Source: Planococcus donghaensis
Lineage (GTDB): Bacteria > Bacillota > Bacilli > Bacillales_A > Planococcaceae
Length of the DNA stretch: 64,000 nt
Assembly: GCF_001687665.2 (NCBI RefSeq)
Contig: NZ_CP016543.2
Coordinates: 1,984,001-2,048,000 of the forward strand
Reading direction: 5' to 3'
A program made the translations under genes and the position numbers. Positions 63,982 to 64,000 of the stretch are shown piece after piece; position 1 is the stretch's first letter; each line of letters begins with the position of its first letter. The notes under the pieces were generated by a model that was not told the origin of the DNA, did not search any database, and worked only from the letters and a program-made list of their open reading frames with translations.

Positions 63982-64000
63982 GCTGATCCTCACCTTTCTT

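Overview
The window is a continuous stretch of chromosome from a low-GC Gram-positive bacterium of the order Bacillales. Most genes are housekeeping genes in an order close to that of Bacillus subtilis. At each place where B. subtilis has sporulation genes between these neighbours (spmAB/dacB, dacF-spoIIA-spoVA, spoIIM, spoVS, cotE, spoVK) this window has none. That combination fits a non-sporulating member of the Planococcaceae, such as Planococcus or a relative. The genus is inferred from gene order and protein character, not from a marker gene.

Layout. (1) 0-4.3 kb: CBS-domain protein, LysM protein (YpbE-like), RecS helicase with YpbB, and ferredoxin. (2) 4.37-4.78 kb: a tandem array of about 120-bp palindromic intergenic repeats. 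(3) 4.8-5.7 kb: riboflavin transporter RibU under an FMN riboswitch. (4) 5.7-14.4 kb: the ECF sigma factor SigX with anti-sigma RsiX, then the ResABC-ResDE cytochrome c maturation and redox-sensing cluster, and RluB. (5) 14.6-23.2 kb: ScpAB, YpuF, RibT, a 34-residue membrane peptide translationally coupled to lysA, LysA, Pdp, DeoB, XerD, Fur and NudF. (6) 23.2-30.3 kb: YqkF, a secreted S-layer-anchored metallophosphoesterase, YqkC, a thiolase divergent from HMG-CoA lyase, and YqkD. (7) 30.4-37.2 kb: a switch to the yne/lexA region, with YneF, Tkt, YnzC, YneB, YneA, LexA and small unknown proteins. (8) 37.4-51.6 kb: GlnA-GlnR, YnbB, Hfq, MiaA, a lipase-like hydrolase, MutL, MutS, RicA, a probable miaB remnant, YmdB and RNase Y. 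(9) 51.9-53.3 kb: a complete IS3-family element inserted in the loop of what looks like the recA terminator. (10) 53.4-61.6 kb: RecA, CinA, PgsA, RodZ, YmfK, YmfI, YmfH and YmfF. (11) 61.6-64 kb: a second repeat array and two nucleoside-type ABC permeases, the second ending at the window edge.

Regulation visible in the DNA includes the FMN riboswitch with its attenuator, three LexA boxes between lexA and yneA and one upstream of recA, a GlnR/TnrA box and sigma-A promoter for glnRA, a SigX-type autoregulatory promoter overlapping the end of resE, a Fur/PerR-type box upstream of fur, and a 20-bp perfect palindrome over the rny promoter. No CRISPR array, tRNA, rRNA or prophage was seen. No clearly new multi-gene system is present. 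The most unusual items are the terminator-loop insertion, the structured repeat family, the coupled small membrane ORF and the miaB remnant.
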